NCBI GenBank assembly: GCA_000149265.1
Contig: CH002355.1
Coordinates: 157,433 to 221,432 of the forward strand
DNA: 64,000 bases
Direction of reading: 5' to 3'
From: Ciona savignyi
Taxonomy: Eukaryota > Chordata > Ascidiacea > Phlebobranchia > Cionidae
Positions within the stretch are counted from its first letter, which is position 1. Every line of letters starts with the position of its first letter. The notes beneath the pieces are model-generated. The model was not told the DNA's origin, searched no databases, and saw only the letters and a program-made list of their open reading frames with translations. The position numbers and the translations under genes are program-made. Of this stretch, positions 13,916 through 31,794 are shown in pieces.

Positions 13916-15837
13916 TTATTTCCCGAAGTAACTGGTAACACTAAAGAACATTGATTTCCATTCCAGTCTTCTTGCTATTCTGTATGACTTGTACAAAGCA
14001 AAAGTAGCAAGGCATGTTGCCGCGATGGCTATAATTTTAAATTCTTGCTGCATGCGTAAGGCAGTTTTATTTGTTTTCAGGATTTCTGTGGTTATGGATG
14101 CATTTTTGTTTTTATGCGGAAAGGGTATTTTGGGAACGGGGACTCCTAGGAATTGGCACAAGGGATCCCAGCCGTCTTTAAAGTTGAATACCAGGAGTTG
14201 GTCTTTGGGGGCATTCTAGAAATATACAATCTCTTTGAGCATAGTTTAAAATTTATCAGTTAATATTCCGCATGTAATTCGTGCAAATAAAAATCAAATA
14301 AGTTTTATTTGTATGCATAATGTGTATATGAAGTATAGCTTCCAAGCAACACAAATTCAATTTAACGTTTACCAAAAAATTGACTTGTATCTACCTGTAG
14401 AACATGTGCATTATGACGTCTGTAGGCCATTTTAAACAGCATCTCATTTAAAGTCTTTGATGTGGGATTAACATCTTGTCCGATTACTGCTTTTACTGCG
14501 TAACATAATAAATTAAAAAATGCAAGTGACTTGGTAATAGGATCTTAATTTTGTAGTTGTTAATAGAAATGAAATTCGAGGTACGTAGAGGTAATATTAT
14601 TTTGGGGAGAGGGAAACGGATAATTTAAATATCGGCATATAAAGTCAATATATGTATATGACATACCAATTGTCCACTTTTGGAGCTATTTTTACGTTGT
14701 GTTTAATAGATATTGCTATGGGTTTTGTTGTATTGATTTAATGGATTAAGTAAACATTATTGCCGAGTCCTTAAGGAAGACTCGGCATATTTCGACACCA
14801 TGCAACTCCTACTGACCAACCATTGCTATACCTCAATGTATATTAAACACAGCACGAAATCGAAACCTGACTGATAGCATGTGATAAATATTCTAAAAAC
14901 AATTTCCAATCATGTTTACTTCCGTTGAACTAAATGACCAAACTCGTATATGCCCAGTCTCCTATTATATGTGTATAAGTGATTCATATTTGATTCTACC
15001 TATAGCACTTCCGTATCGGAACAAGCGTCGACCAGTTGGTGAAAGGAACATTATATTCACAAGCTGTGAGGAATTCTCTGCCTGTTGGTTCTTCATACTT
15101 TCCCACCATTTCTCCTCGCTTTCGCGCATTGTAAAAACAATCTATAGCATTTAAACACATTAAAAAAGAACTTGTAAGAAAAAAAATAATAATTGTCATA
15201 GAGGCCTTCCAAGCAATTAATTTTCTATGCGACCAAATGTAACTAGTATGAGTGTTTTTAAGTGTTAATATGTTATTCTATTCTACGATTAAAGGCAGAA
15301 TATGTTGTGCCTCACACCGATATTTTATTTTGTTTAGCTGTAGTTTTGTTAAACTTGATCAGAGCTTATTATTATAAAGTTGTTTGTTAAGTATCAACTG
15401 GTGTTTTGACGAGAAAATGTTTCCACTCTCGGTCTAAAGTTTTATGTTTTAACCAAGCTAAATTTGATTCACACCCCGAACAATGTGAAACTCAATAAGA
15501 ATTTAGTATTATATATATGAGTATGGCCAGTATATTTACACTTATTAACATTAAGTATAACAAGTGAATTTCTTTAACAACCAACCTTGGAATCGGGACA
15601 TGCTTTTAAAATCTCGTCCCAGAATGCACAGGCTGGCAAGTCTGAAACTGCATCGACATTTTCGTACATTTTTCTAAATAACTCGGTTGACCCTCCCGAT
15701 GTTAGTATTTGTGTCCATTCCTTTTCGAAATATTCAAAATGTTCCATGTAATCGTGGACGTTAAAACCGAGTTCCACAAGGGCGGACGTCATGGTTTTAG
15801 TTCCGGTCTTTGACATTCCTGCAACTATCACCTTCAT
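13916..15837 (-). CDS. Sulfotransferase-like P-loop protein with C-terminal membrane anchor
   Basis: A small protein of the Sulfotransfer_4-type family. Four exons join in phase: 15837-15586, 15141-15000, 14495-14395, 14215-13916, giving 264 residues. The first exon begins MKVIVAGMSKTGTKTMTSAL; SKTGTKTM is the P-loop that would bind the 5'-phosphosulfate end of PAPS. Family blocks follow in order: SEEKWWESM, then RRHNAHVLQ, then NAPKDQLLVFNFKDGWDPL and FLGVPVPKIPFP. A hydrophobic segment at about residues 226-242 (IIAIAATCLATFALY) with a basic flank suggests a tail anchor. Members of this family in invertebrates are numerous and their substrates are mostly unknown, so catalytic activity is inference. 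An AATAAA overlaps the stop codon. Confidence 0.85.
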
Positions 15838-16640
15838 GCTGAGATTCGGGGTTGAAATAAAAAAATTCTCAAGTTCGAATACACTTTCTACTAAGCTATT
15901 CAGTATTAACTACTTGTTGACCAGCTGAATCTGTGTGCCTTATAGGCCTATACTTGTCGCAATTTACACAATGACTTGCGTAATCTGTTTGTGTTTGCAC
16001 CCCATTCGTCAAAACTTGACGCATCGAAGCGTGTAGTTTACAAAATCTTAGCGCTTCGAAGCGGCCTCTATTATAACTAGTTATTTCATGTCTTTGTTAT
16101 CCAATATACTAAAATGAGTGTAGGTACCCACAGAGGGGGTCCAACAGTATAACACGTTTGTATAGGGCAAAGCGCAGTTCAACTTAATTATCTGACGACC
16201 GTGTTCTTAAACGTTTACTTTTTAAATTACACAAAGCAAAAGCATATTATAGGAGACGTGGAGTACTTCCCCTATAACAATAGAAATAACAACGAAATTA
16301 ATACCATGTGGAGATGTTATAGAAGAAATGCCTTAATTAATACACAACACACTGCAACAGCTCTGCTATAACCCGGCGGCCGGAGTGATGTAATCTTACA
16401 ATTGTCTGTTTTATACCGTCAAAAATAGTACGGTCGTGTGACCAATGGGTAACGCGACCGATACATATACAAACTTCTAAATAAAAACCTGCAGCAACTC
16501 TAATAAAATACTAGAGAGTGTCAACCACGTGTTTAACCACCACCATTTGTAAAACACATTTTGTATGCCATATATTCATGCTACAGGGTCCCTGACCACA
16601 ATTTGTATTTTATACACTGAGTATGTAGTTTGTTTCTGCA
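15838..16640. other. Upstream intergenic stretch with SINE remnants
   Basis: No coding block was recognised. At 16330-16410 a short piece of SINE family A is visible (CACACTGCAACAGCTCTGC then CCGGCGGCCGGAGTGATGTAATC). At 16425-16475 a fragment resembles the repeat at 47945-48320 (ACGGTCGTGTGACCAATGG then CGCGACCGATACATATAC). The promoter of the sulfotransferase-like gene should lie here but has no visible signature. Confidence 0.4.
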
Positions 16641-16651
16641 AGCATAAACGC

Positions 16652-17994
16652 ATGGGTCCCATAGTTGTCCAACCAAACTTCTTTTCAATGTGTAGTTAAA
16701 AAAAGAATAAAGATCTTAATTTACACACATTTTAAGTGTTTTAAATTAAACCTTTTTAAGCGCTGTAATGAAATAAAGGAAATTCCTCTGGGTTTAGTAG
16801 ATGAGTTTCTGTTTTTACATATTATGTTGGCCATGTTATGTAACAATTCTTAAAGTTTTAATGTGATTTGTCGACTCCTTGTTGGAGATGTCAGTGCGAT
16901 ATGGCATGCCTGTCACAATCATAATTCAGGAACATATCTTCGTTTTTAGGGGAATTACTCTAAGAAATTGTTTTCTTTCTTTTAATTGGCCTAAAGTGTC
17001 TAATGGTCTAACATTTAACCAAATCAGATCAAAATTAGAGCAGCCGTTCAAGCGCTATGCCCAAAAAATCTAATTTTTTAGAAAAAAAATGTTTTGGTTT
17101 TTACCGTCTCAGGGGAATTTCCCTAGATTCATTACCCAAAATTTTGGTTTCTGCTTATCTAGACAATGTTCTGTTACAAATGTCAAATTTTTATTGCGAT
17201 TTCATTACTCCTTTTGCTAGATTTCGGGGCAACATGGCATGCTTGTCACAATCATAATTAAAGAACAAAATCCGATTTTTAGGGTATTTCCCTGGGTAAT
17301 TTTGTTATTTCTTTTAAGTGTTAAATCAGTGACTAATGCACTTACATTCCACCAAATCTGATACAAATTGTATCGGTCGTTCAAGCGCTATGCCCAAAAA
17401 GGCTATTTTTTTAGAAAAAAATACCGTTTGGTTTTAACGTCCCAGGGGAATTCCCCTAGATTTATCACCCAAAATTTGGATTTCTGCATGTCTAGACCAT
17501 GTTGTCCAACAAATCACCGAGTTTTATTGCGATTCCATTAACCCTTCTGGTAGATGTCGGGGCGACATAGCATGCCTGTCACAATTATCATTTAAGAGCA
17601 AAAGTTTAATTTTTAGGGTATTTCCCTAGGTAATTTTTTTATTTCTTTTAAGTGTTAAATCAGTGACTAGTGCACTAACATTCCACCAAATTTGATTTAA
17701 ATTAGAGCAGCCGTTCAAGCGCTATGCCACAAAAAAGCGCAACTTTTCATAAAAACTACCGTTTTGGTTTTTAACCTCCCAGGGGAATTCCCCTCAATTT
17801 ATCACCCAAAATTTTGGTTTCTGCATATCAAGACCATGTTGTCTAACAAATGACAAAGTTTTATTGCAATCCCATTATTCCTTTTGGTAGATGTCGGGGC
17901 GCCATGCCATGCCTGTCAAGCGTTTGACGAAAAAAAAAAAAAAAAAAAAACGGACAAAAACAATATGTGTCCCATTTTTCCAAATGGGACCCAT
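16652..17994. repeat. Tandem array, period about 333-337 bp
   Basis: A landmark ATGGCATGCCTGTCACAATC recurs in variant form at 16901, about 17234, about 17567 and about 17904. A second landmark, CCCAAAATTTTGGTTTCTGC with the neighbouring GGGGAATTCCCCTAGATT, recurs between them. A third is AGCGCTATGCCCAAAAA. The array is bracketed by ATGGGTCCCAT (16652-16662) and its exact reverse complement (17984-17994), so the block may be an internally repeated transposon. A long poly-A tract lies near 17931-17950. No long ORF is present. Confidence 0.75.
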
Positions 17995-18420
17995 AATAAG
18001 GCAATAAAGATTACGGGATTAGCGCTCCATTTGCTATTTTTTAATACGGCTGAAATGTCGTCGCGAAGCAGTATTTAACCCTTTAAAATAGTTTTTATGT
18101 ATCATCAGCGATGGATTTATAGTGGCGTTTAGCAATAGTTTGGGGTGTTATGGGCTCGTTGAGTGCCGATGACTGGCACTAGAATGGCCGTAAGCTCCCC
18201 CAGCTATTACGACTACAACATCCGAAAACCGTCACGGTCACGGAAGGTTGATTTTTTTTAAAGACTACAAGCGAGCACAGCAAAACATACAAAGCTGGTG
18301 AACAAATCGTCTGGTCAAGTGTACTGTTCTTGGCTAATCGCCTTGTAGTATTCAATTGTTCTCCGCCCTTTACTCGTTGAGCGGTAAAACATGTTCCTTT
18401 TAGAGCTAATCGTACATCTC

Positions 18421-19310
18421 TTAACCCTTTAGAAACGATAAGAACAAATTTGTCCTTTTTGACATATGCTCATTCAAAATGAAAAATCTCCAACATTTCT
18501 TGTCGAAACTGCTAAAGTTTGGTCTTATTGGAAAGCTATATGATATATCTTTTGAAAACAGCACAAATAAACATAACTTTGCATTTGAAATTTTGAAGTA
18601 AAGTTTAGTTCAATTTTATGACTTTTTTTGGTGTAATTTTGAGGGAAAATGATCGTAAAAAAACGTTTTTTTATTACAACGCTCAAAATGTTTGTTTCAT
18701 TTAATGTCTCTATGGCAGAATAATCAGTTTCGCTTCTTGGAATGTCCCGAATGTGATCTTACCTGTTTTTTTTACATTTTTGGGGGGTTTTGAGTATCTT
18801 TACGGTTATAGTCCACAATTTGGTTCAAACCCTTCATTTATAGTTTATTTTAAGGGAAAAGTAGTAAGATAAAGCAATATGGACTTGATAGTAATCTAAA
18901 TTTCTATTCTATCATTTTTTATAATAAAAAAAAAAACAAAAAAATTTGGCATGGGTGGACCTGTAACATGTAATTAGTGACGTAATATTATTTTGATGAC
19001 GTCATCAAACCAAAATTATAATATAATTGTAGGAAATTTGTTTCTGAGTAACTTTGTAAAAATAAGTTAGGCTGTATTGTCAACAGATCAAAAACTATTA
19101 CATTGTATAAAAGAGAATATTACGTGGACCCCTAAGTAGTGACGTCATCAAAAAATAAAAAATTCAGAAATTTTGGAAATTTTATTTCGAACAACTCTAG
19201 TGTTGAACATTTTGCTCTACCTATAACACGAGAGGCGCTAGAGCACTACAAAGTGGACTCGGTCAAAACGCCCAAACTGCGCAAAAACAATCTCGTTTCT
19301 AAAGGGTTAA
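18421..19310. mobile_element. piggyBac-type MITE with TTAA ends
   Basis: The left end reads TTAACCCTTTAGAAACGA. The right end is its exact reverse complement over 18 bases, ending AAAGGGTTAA at 19310. Target duplication TTAA and inverted termini beginning CCC are the hallmarks of piggyBac insertions. The interior (about 880 bp) is AT-rich and contains no transposase-sized ORF, so this is a non-autonomous copy. Confidence 0.8.
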
Positions 19311-19727
19311 AACGTTAAAACTCTCAACGTTCAATATGGCGGTTTCAGCAATAAAGTTACTGTTTCAGTATTGAGCGAATCTACTACTTGTTACTCAGTT
19401 CTCAGGCTTAAGCGTTGATTTTCTTAATTCTCAGCAATAATCGCTTTAAACCAGCAAATTTAATTGCTCTGTAACCCAGCTAAGACTTACCTCGTGTCTT
19501 ATGCATGGAGTTACATCGATAGTTCTACTGGAGCCTCACAGGACTAAACTCTTTAACATAGGACAATTTTCTTACATTATCAAGTGTCCACACACAAAAA
19601 GATTATCTCGTTCTATTTTAAAACTTTTCGTCGATTATCCTGCAGGCACATAACCTCCTTTTACAAAACAAAACGTTGGTTACGATTCATTTCAGGCGCC
19701 AAGTAAAACTTGTGCAAAATGATTTTT

Positions 19728-20020
19728 CTTCCGGCCGGTTAAGTGCTACGCCTTTCAATTAAAAGGTTGCAGGTGCGAAACTGGTCGCTAGCAAGTCGGT
19801 TGTGTCCTAAGGCAAGGCACTTTACGGACATTGCCTAACCCCCACGCGGATTAATGGGTTCTACCAAATTAAAGGAACGTGTCCATAATATACAACACAC
19901 TGCAATAGCTCTGGTAACCCGACGGTGCGCGTGAAGTGATCTGACGATTGCCAGTGTGTTAACCCCCTTGGTTTATCCATTCACTGGGAATAAAACATAA
20001 ATATACTATCCTATATAACA
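19728..20020 (+). repeat. tRNA-derived SINE copy (family A), near full length
   Basis: The order is: a head CCGGCCGGTTAAGTGCTACG, a B-box-like GGTTGCAGGTGCGAAACTGG, a middle GGCAAGGCACTTTACGGAC, then GATTAATGGGTTCTACC, then CAATAGCTCTGGTAACCCG, and a tail containing AACCCCCTTGGTTTATCC. It matches the copy at 24481 closely in the first half. It lies just downstream of RPS14 in the convergent direction. Confidence 0.8.
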
Positions 20021-20062
20021 TGGATGGTTGAGATTCGAAGTACAACATTTCTGCGCATTGGA

Positions 20063-20068
20063 TTTATT
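20063..20068 (-). terminator. Poly(A) signal of RPS14
   Basis: AATAAA on the minus strand, 15 nt past the RPS14 stop codon (TAA at 20085-20083). This gives the very short 3' UTR typical of ribosomal protein mRNAs. Confidence 0.65.
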
Positions 20069-20082
20069 GCGATACTGACAGT

Positions 20083-23060
<2,978 letters not shown>

Positions 23061-23365
23061 TGTTTACTGGGGAAATTATAAATTAAATTTACACAATCCA
23101 ATCTGGTTGTTATCGTGTACAAAATTAATGGGGTTAGTTAGTGAAGAGAAAAAGGTAAATAATGAAATTTATTCGGTCCTAATCATTGTGAATTGTCATA
23201 ATTTCCAATTTAGGTTTTAACTAAGGTTAAGTGGAAAACACAGGCCACCAAACTACGATAAAGGTCGCTAATAACCCAATGGTCTTAGCGTGTATATTTA
23301 TCTTCATTGGTCATACTACAGAACTAAAGTATATTTTAGGTTGCATTTATGATTACAGGTGAGAG

Positions 23366-23507
23366 TATTGTAGGGGGCTGTAGTGATGCTGATTTAAACT
23401 TAATAATAAAATTAAAGCAGCGACCGTCAAGCAACCATTATTATTGTAGGTCACACTTTGACCAGCAGAATCATTTAATGTGACACCACTGGCTTCGATA
23501 CGGACCA
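23366..23507 (-). ncRNA. H/ACA-type snoRNA candidate, copy 1 (RPS14 intron 1)
   Basis: Sense to RPS14. It has the same double-hairpin design as the intron 5 copy: GGTC/GACC outer stem, pocket CGTATCGAAG, CCAG/CTGG inner stem, H box ACAATA, then pocket CTTGACGGTC, GCTG/CAGC inner stem and a terminal ACA followed by ATA. The guide-pocket segments are identical to copy 3, whereas the hairpin loops and the distal part of hairpin 2 differ. Ribosomal protein introns are a common home for snoRNAs in animals. No target was assigned. Confidence 0.75.
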
Positions 23508-24077
23508 TAAAGCTAACCGCTAATTATATTATTGGTAAAAATATACACCATTCCAATTGGAACATACACAACTTAAAATGATGCGCAGTAATAGAATAAC
23601 AAATATAAGATTTGTAAACAACTAATGATTCTACACACTAACCTATTCACGAGCTGTTTTAATTGAGATTTTTTTAACTAGCTAGTTTTGTACTAGACTT
23701 CACAAAATGGTCACAATCAACAATTATCGGAAATACGAACTGCCCATGCTACTCAGTTTAATGGCTAATCTTACGTTAAAAAAATAAATTAATTTGGTAC
23801 AGTTGCGTCACCTTATATTGTTTCAATGGATTGATACTGCTATTTATTAACTGGTGTATACAGTTATTTTGAGGTGTCTGGCTTTATACACAACTGTTGC
23901 AGTAAAAAGTACACGTTTTTATTTCAACGCGTTTACCCTCATTATCTCCGTTCTTAACTAAATTTGTCGAATAAATACTCAATAATATATATTGAGGACT
24001 AACCTTGGCGTTACTGAACTTTCCTAATGCATAAAATTATTCGATTAAAGCAGATTGAAATTAATAAATAAACTTAC

Positions 24078-24111
24078 ATGGACCAAGCTTCTGTGTTGGA
24101 AAAAGAAAGAG
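24078..24111 (-). promoter_or_regulatory. RPS14 non-coding first exon with TOP-type pyrimidine tract
   Basis: On the minus strand a C plus pyrimidine run (CTCTTTCTTTTTCC, 24111-24098) is followed by a short leader ending CCAT|GTAAGT at 24078. A 5' terminal oligopyrimidine tract is the growth-regulated translation signal of animal ribosomal protein mRNAs. The acceptor that joins this leader is CCCCAG at 23067, six bases upstream of the ATG. The exact transcription start is inferred from the tract. Confidence 0.7.
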
Positions 24112-24454
24112 ACCAGCATTTTGTGGTACCCGCTATAATTTCGCTCTTTGCTGACACTAGCGGCTTTTTTATTTGTCCCTGTTTTGTTAATTCAGAAATC
24201 CAGAAACCTTTCTGTGTTAAAAAATTGACAGCAATAAAGTTGTTGAGATTCTACAAATAACTTGTAGTTTTAAATTGCATTATTTTATTAGAATAACTTG
24301 TGTTAACCCCTTAATGCTCCACTGGATCCGTTGTCTGCTATATTAGTTCAATCTGCCTGTAGGCTATAATAATCGATTAAATAACCGTTCGTTACACAAT
24401 CACATTGTATAAAGTGTTCATTCCCTCACTGATTGTCCATTCCCTATACCCATA

Positions 24455-24690
24455 AAAATATAATATATATATATATATATTCGTCCGGCCGGTTGGTCTA
24501 ACGATTAAGGCGTCGCGTTTCAATCGAAAGGTTGCAGGGGCGAAACTGGTCGTTAGCTAGTCGGTTGTGCCCTTGGGCAAGGCACTTTACGGACATTGCC
24601 TGAACCCAGCAGATTAATGGGTTCTGCTAAATTGAAGGAACGTGTCTATCATATACAACACAATGCATTAGCTCCGGTAACCTCGTATCC
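24455..24690 (+). repeat. (TA)n microsatellite and SINE family A copy
   Basis: A dinucleotide TA run (about 24456-24480) abuts the SINE head TCCGGCCGGTTGGTCTAACG. The SINE continues through GGTTGCAGGGGCGAAACTGG, GGGCAAGGCACTTTACGGAC and GATTAATGGGTTCTGC, and is cut short after TAGCTCCGGTAACC. A second TA run follows at about 24698-24711. The first 70 bases have an A-box/B-box-like arrangement that suggests a tRNA origin. Confidence 0.75.
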
Positions 24691-24714
24691 TTTCCTATAT
24701 ATATATATATTATT

Positions 24715-26810
24715 TTTCGTTTATATAGATTACAACCATTTATAATTGCTAAATAATAAAATAATAACCGTATGACCCGTGTTCGAACAATCTAACCATA
24801 ACAACGCCAATAAAAGGTTAGGATGTGTTTTGTATTGATTTATATTATAATCCAATATAGTTAACGGACTGACCCCTTAACCAAGAGTCCGTGTATCCTA
24901 CTCTGCGGGACGTCGCACATTTCGACAGGCGCTACACGTACGAGTTTTGAATTAATATCCGCCGTTAAAAATGTCCCAGTGGGACTCCGTCTAAGGACAA
25001 AATGTAAACGAAATCGTTGAAACAATTTTAGGGCGAAATCTGGCTTGAAGCATCGGACCTGGCTTTCGTCCACGTAATTACGAGCAGTCATTTTATAAAC
25101 TGTCCCCCCTAAGCTAGATACTTGAAAATAGCTGACGCATTGATAAATAACAAGCAGTATTAAACCTAATTATAAACTGATACCGCCTGATGCTATCATG
25201 TGTAGTTAGAATCAAATTGAAAAGTGTGTAGTCATTTTACAATAACCAAACATGACCTACTTTTGCTTAATGCAAATATTGTACAAAATTCTCTATATAT
25301 TTTCTATTATTTTTACATTTTCCCGTCACTGTTGTATCGTTGGTTTGTAGATGGCGGAATTATAAAACTTTGACGAACGGCTGGACCGGTGTTTTCTGCG
25401 CAAGGCTGGATACGAGATTATCACAACCTTTGTACAAGAACATTAATCTTTTATTCCAGTTGGATACGGATTTGGGAAACTTTTGTGTTTGTTGTTCGCC
25501 CAGAACCACGGCGGCATTATCCCGATGTGAAACCTCTAGCTGTGAGTTTGAAACCGGCGCCACATGACGTCTCAGCACCGCAGTTGCGCTTTGACGCGGT
25601 GGAACACAAGGCCCCAGCAGAGTTGAAAATGCGATCAGCCTGCGTGCTTTGTCACAGAAAAAAGTTCGATGCTTTCAAATTACTTGGCACCTAATTCGAG
25701 GCTATAAATTGTCGTCCTTCGCCACTCAAAATAGTCTAATAGTGTCTTAGGGAAAGCTAAATGAAGCAGAGGCGACTTGTATATACGCCAACGTCCGTAG
25801 TTACCTTGCCAAGTTAACTTGGCAGTAAAAGATTAAGGGCAAGAACTTGTGCAGAGTTTACAATCTGAATAATAAAGGGATACGTGCCAAACGGTCCGCT
25901 ATGTATTGAATTGACGACGTAATTTGTTAAAGTCAGTTACCTTAATAACCATCATCTAACAAGAGGGGCGGTTTTCCCGAGAGATATAGATGATATAATC
26001 AGACGCTCAACATATACTGTGTGCGACCTTACCAGCATTAGTCTGTTTGTCGCTTCAAATTGTCTGGAGCGTATTTGATTGAACACGGTCGCTGACTTTA
26101 CGCTGACTGCTGTTGTTTTGGCATAGCAGCGCATTTGGCAGCCAATTTTCCTGCCTCGATTCGAATACAACGACCTGCAACTCGTTAAGGAAGCACGGCC
26201 GGAAGACGAAGGACTTTAATCAACCCAATGAAATAGTTTGCAGTTGTAATTATACGCAGACCTGATTAATAAGAGGACTGGCGTAGTGTTGAGTGGACAG
26301 CACAGACGGGAGTAAACAAACCGAACTGATAGCAAAGCAACCCGGCAGTACATAAGACTCGAAAAGTTAGCAACATTGGCAGCTGACCAGAGACAGCTTG
26401 TCAACACTTTCTTATGCGGAGCGTTTTGCCTATATAGGTTTTCGGTAGTGTAGCTAAGTTCTTGGACCAAATCGTATGTAGAATGTATCTCCCTCCGTAG
26501 GTCGCTTAGATAACACATTTTGTAACGAGAGCTATACAAGAAGACGGGCGAGGCAAAGTTACTCCTTTATTTCAAAATTCAGTGAAAAGGGGGTGAGACA
26601 GGCTGATAAGCTGAACAGAAGGCAACAGGCTTCAGTAGTTGTATTATGTAACCTAATTTGATCAAGACGCTAAACTACTAGGAATTTTATGCTGTTGGAC
26701 TAACCAAAGATTATGAAAAAAATATCGAGTGCACATCACTTACACGTGTTTTTACAGGAACTGGAAAGATATTTGTTTTATTGATTTAAAGTAGTTTAAA
26801 ACAGATCGTT
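24715..26810. other. Intergenic between RPS14 and ZCCHC24
   Basis: The two genes diverge across this stretch, so it should contain both promoters. Short overlapping open frames exist near 24861-25091 (minus) and 25340-25694 (plus), but they have no recognisable motif and no support from phase-consistent exons. No clear TATA element was identified. It is locally less AT-rich than the neighbouring intergenic DNA. Confidence 0.4.
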
Positions 26811-26816
26811 TCCGAA

Positions 26817-29311
<2,495 letters not shown>

Positions 29312-31790
29312 GTCTTGGTGTATATACAGTGTCCGAATATGTAGGCCTATGATATTCCAAAGTCTTGCCCAAGTTTAACATCTTTGTTCACTAATGTTGT
29401 AAAAGAGACACAGTCTGTTTGATCAATTATACCTACAATTGAGTTGTAAATAACGTTTGATGTACATATGTTGAGTATTTCCATGCCACCATTTTCTTCA
29501 AAGGTGTTCCCGTGCCTTACGGTTTGATTTCACGGGATATTTTAATTATTTTACAATTTTCACATTTTTACTGCTCGTTGTTTTATATAAAATGAAACTT
29601 GCTTGCTGGCTGATTGAATATGCCTTATGTACTCACCACTTTTATATGAGCCAACATGTATTAATGTTACAAATGTCACATCAAGCCATAACAAAGCGCT
29701 ATTTTCCATTATCCTTAAACGCCACACAAAATAACGTCATAAAAATACCTTTGGGAATATACTCAGGCATCATTACGTCATTGTGACGTGTTAAAATAAT
29801 TGATTGATTCTGAACTTTAGTATTAACGGGGACGTTTAACGTTTCGAACTACGGTGCTATGTTTTTTAATTTTAGTTTTTTTTATATATATTTTTTTAAT
29901 TGCGCAACACTAAACACCTTCCGATCATCACTGAAATGAATCATGTACTACAGAAAACGCAATTTGACATGCTCATATCTACGAATTTAGGTTTAACATT
30001 TTCAAATCACCACTTATAAAACTTTTAATGCACCGAAACATTTTATAATTCCACAATGCATTTTTGATACTACCCAGTATACAAAGACATGATATTTATG
30101 TATATATTATTGCATTTAGTTACCTGGGAGGCTATAGCATAATGTTACATCTGTATTGTATATATTTTTGCTTGTTTTTAAAGGTTTTATCGTAATTTTT
30201 TATTTGCTTTCGTTTTTTTTGTATAAATTTGAAGTGAATTTTCGTATACCTTTCGTTTGAAAATAAAAATAACATGGACTTCAAAACGCCTGATATAAAT
30301 TAAATAAAAAATAAGGAGGCTGTATTTAACTTTTCTCCAAAATTGTTTAATATCAAGAGTTCTCTGTAAATTGCATGTTATCAAAGGAGTTTATGGATTC
30401 TGTTATTAAAACGTTGACGTAATACCTGGACAAAATAACCAGCTATCCGGCAAACTAGCAACTCTTTTACTGTGGTCACTAACACTAACCAGAAACCCGG
30501 TATCCTTCTTTCATAATCCCATTCCTAACTTCGACTTTTGAAAACTAACTCTATTCCAAGATTGTCGTTTTAACGGTGGTTTGGCGTGTGCCAGCAGATA
30601 TAACGCGTTCGACAGTCGCAATACAACGGACGAACAGTTACTTTGTCATTCCGCCAGGAGCAATAAAGGGTACCAGGACAAATATCATTCGAAAAAGTCA
30701 ATTCGCTATTATTAATATTAATGGTTGTTACTGAAAACTTGTCTTGCAACGATTTAAGTCACAATTAACCCTAGCCCGGTGGCGTATTTGCAACGAAATG
30801 TTGAGTAAACAATTAAAAAATTGCGATGTAGTATTAGGTTAAAATTGAAGAGTGCAGACACTTATTTGACATCGTCTTTCACCACTGAAATGTCGAACTC
30901 AATATTCTGAAACAGTTACTCGACAGCGCCACTCAGTGGATAACGTGCAATAATAGAAGCTGATATCGCCGTAGGCAGTTTGATCGCTGTCGAGGTACAG
31001 TCATTAACCAATATAAACTTTACATTAACTTCAGTAAAACTTGTAGTAAATGCGCAAATAGATGATAGAATGTACCATATAAATTTTACCTAGTAAAGGC
31101 TAACCAGGGAAGATGAATTTGAAGTAACAACTATCCAATATTACATATATTGCAAGGGCTTCAAGAATTTAGGAAATAGCATTATTGATGAGAAAAGCAG
31201 TTCAAGAAAACAGCCCATTCAGTATAGAAGTGATGTGTTGGTATGACTAATATTGGCTTGTAAAGATCGTAGCATTATCATTTCGTTGTTCTTTCGCGTG
31301 GACATTGTTATCGACCTACAAATGCGTCAGCACAGCATTATATGGTGCAAAACGCAAGTTAAATTACGTAGAAAAAGTATTAGTGTCAAATTGAAAGCTT
31401 CTAGCATTATATCAAGCGAGAGTTAATAGGAGTAGGTTACTCTATGTTTCCATTAATTAAACTTCAAAGACTAATCTGTGCAGATTATAATTTATTCATA
31501 GCTTTTATTTGAGTGGTTCCAGCATATAACATCGATTCGTGTAATGTACACTAATGGCGATGTTATGTCGTGTACGTAGTACCAATAAAAGCAATACATA
31601 AAAAAATAAAAACTACCATGGTTAGGATATATTTATACGTAGTGTTAACTCATTCAGTGGAATTTAGCCACAAGAGTTAACGGATGATGAGTTTCCCAAG
31701 GGGACAGTGACAGAATCTGGGCCTTATTACAGGAAAGCTCTTTTTTCTTTGGTGTTTTGAAACTAGTTGGTTTTAAAAAAGTTCGAATGA
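29312..31790. other. Intergenic, no gene recognised
   Basis: The first part probably holds the ZCCHC24 3' UTR; no canonical AATAAA was seen close to the stop. The rest is AT-rich with poly-T tracts (29870-29900) and no coding block that could be joined to a neighbour. Confidence 0.45.
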
Positions 31791-31794
31791 TAAG

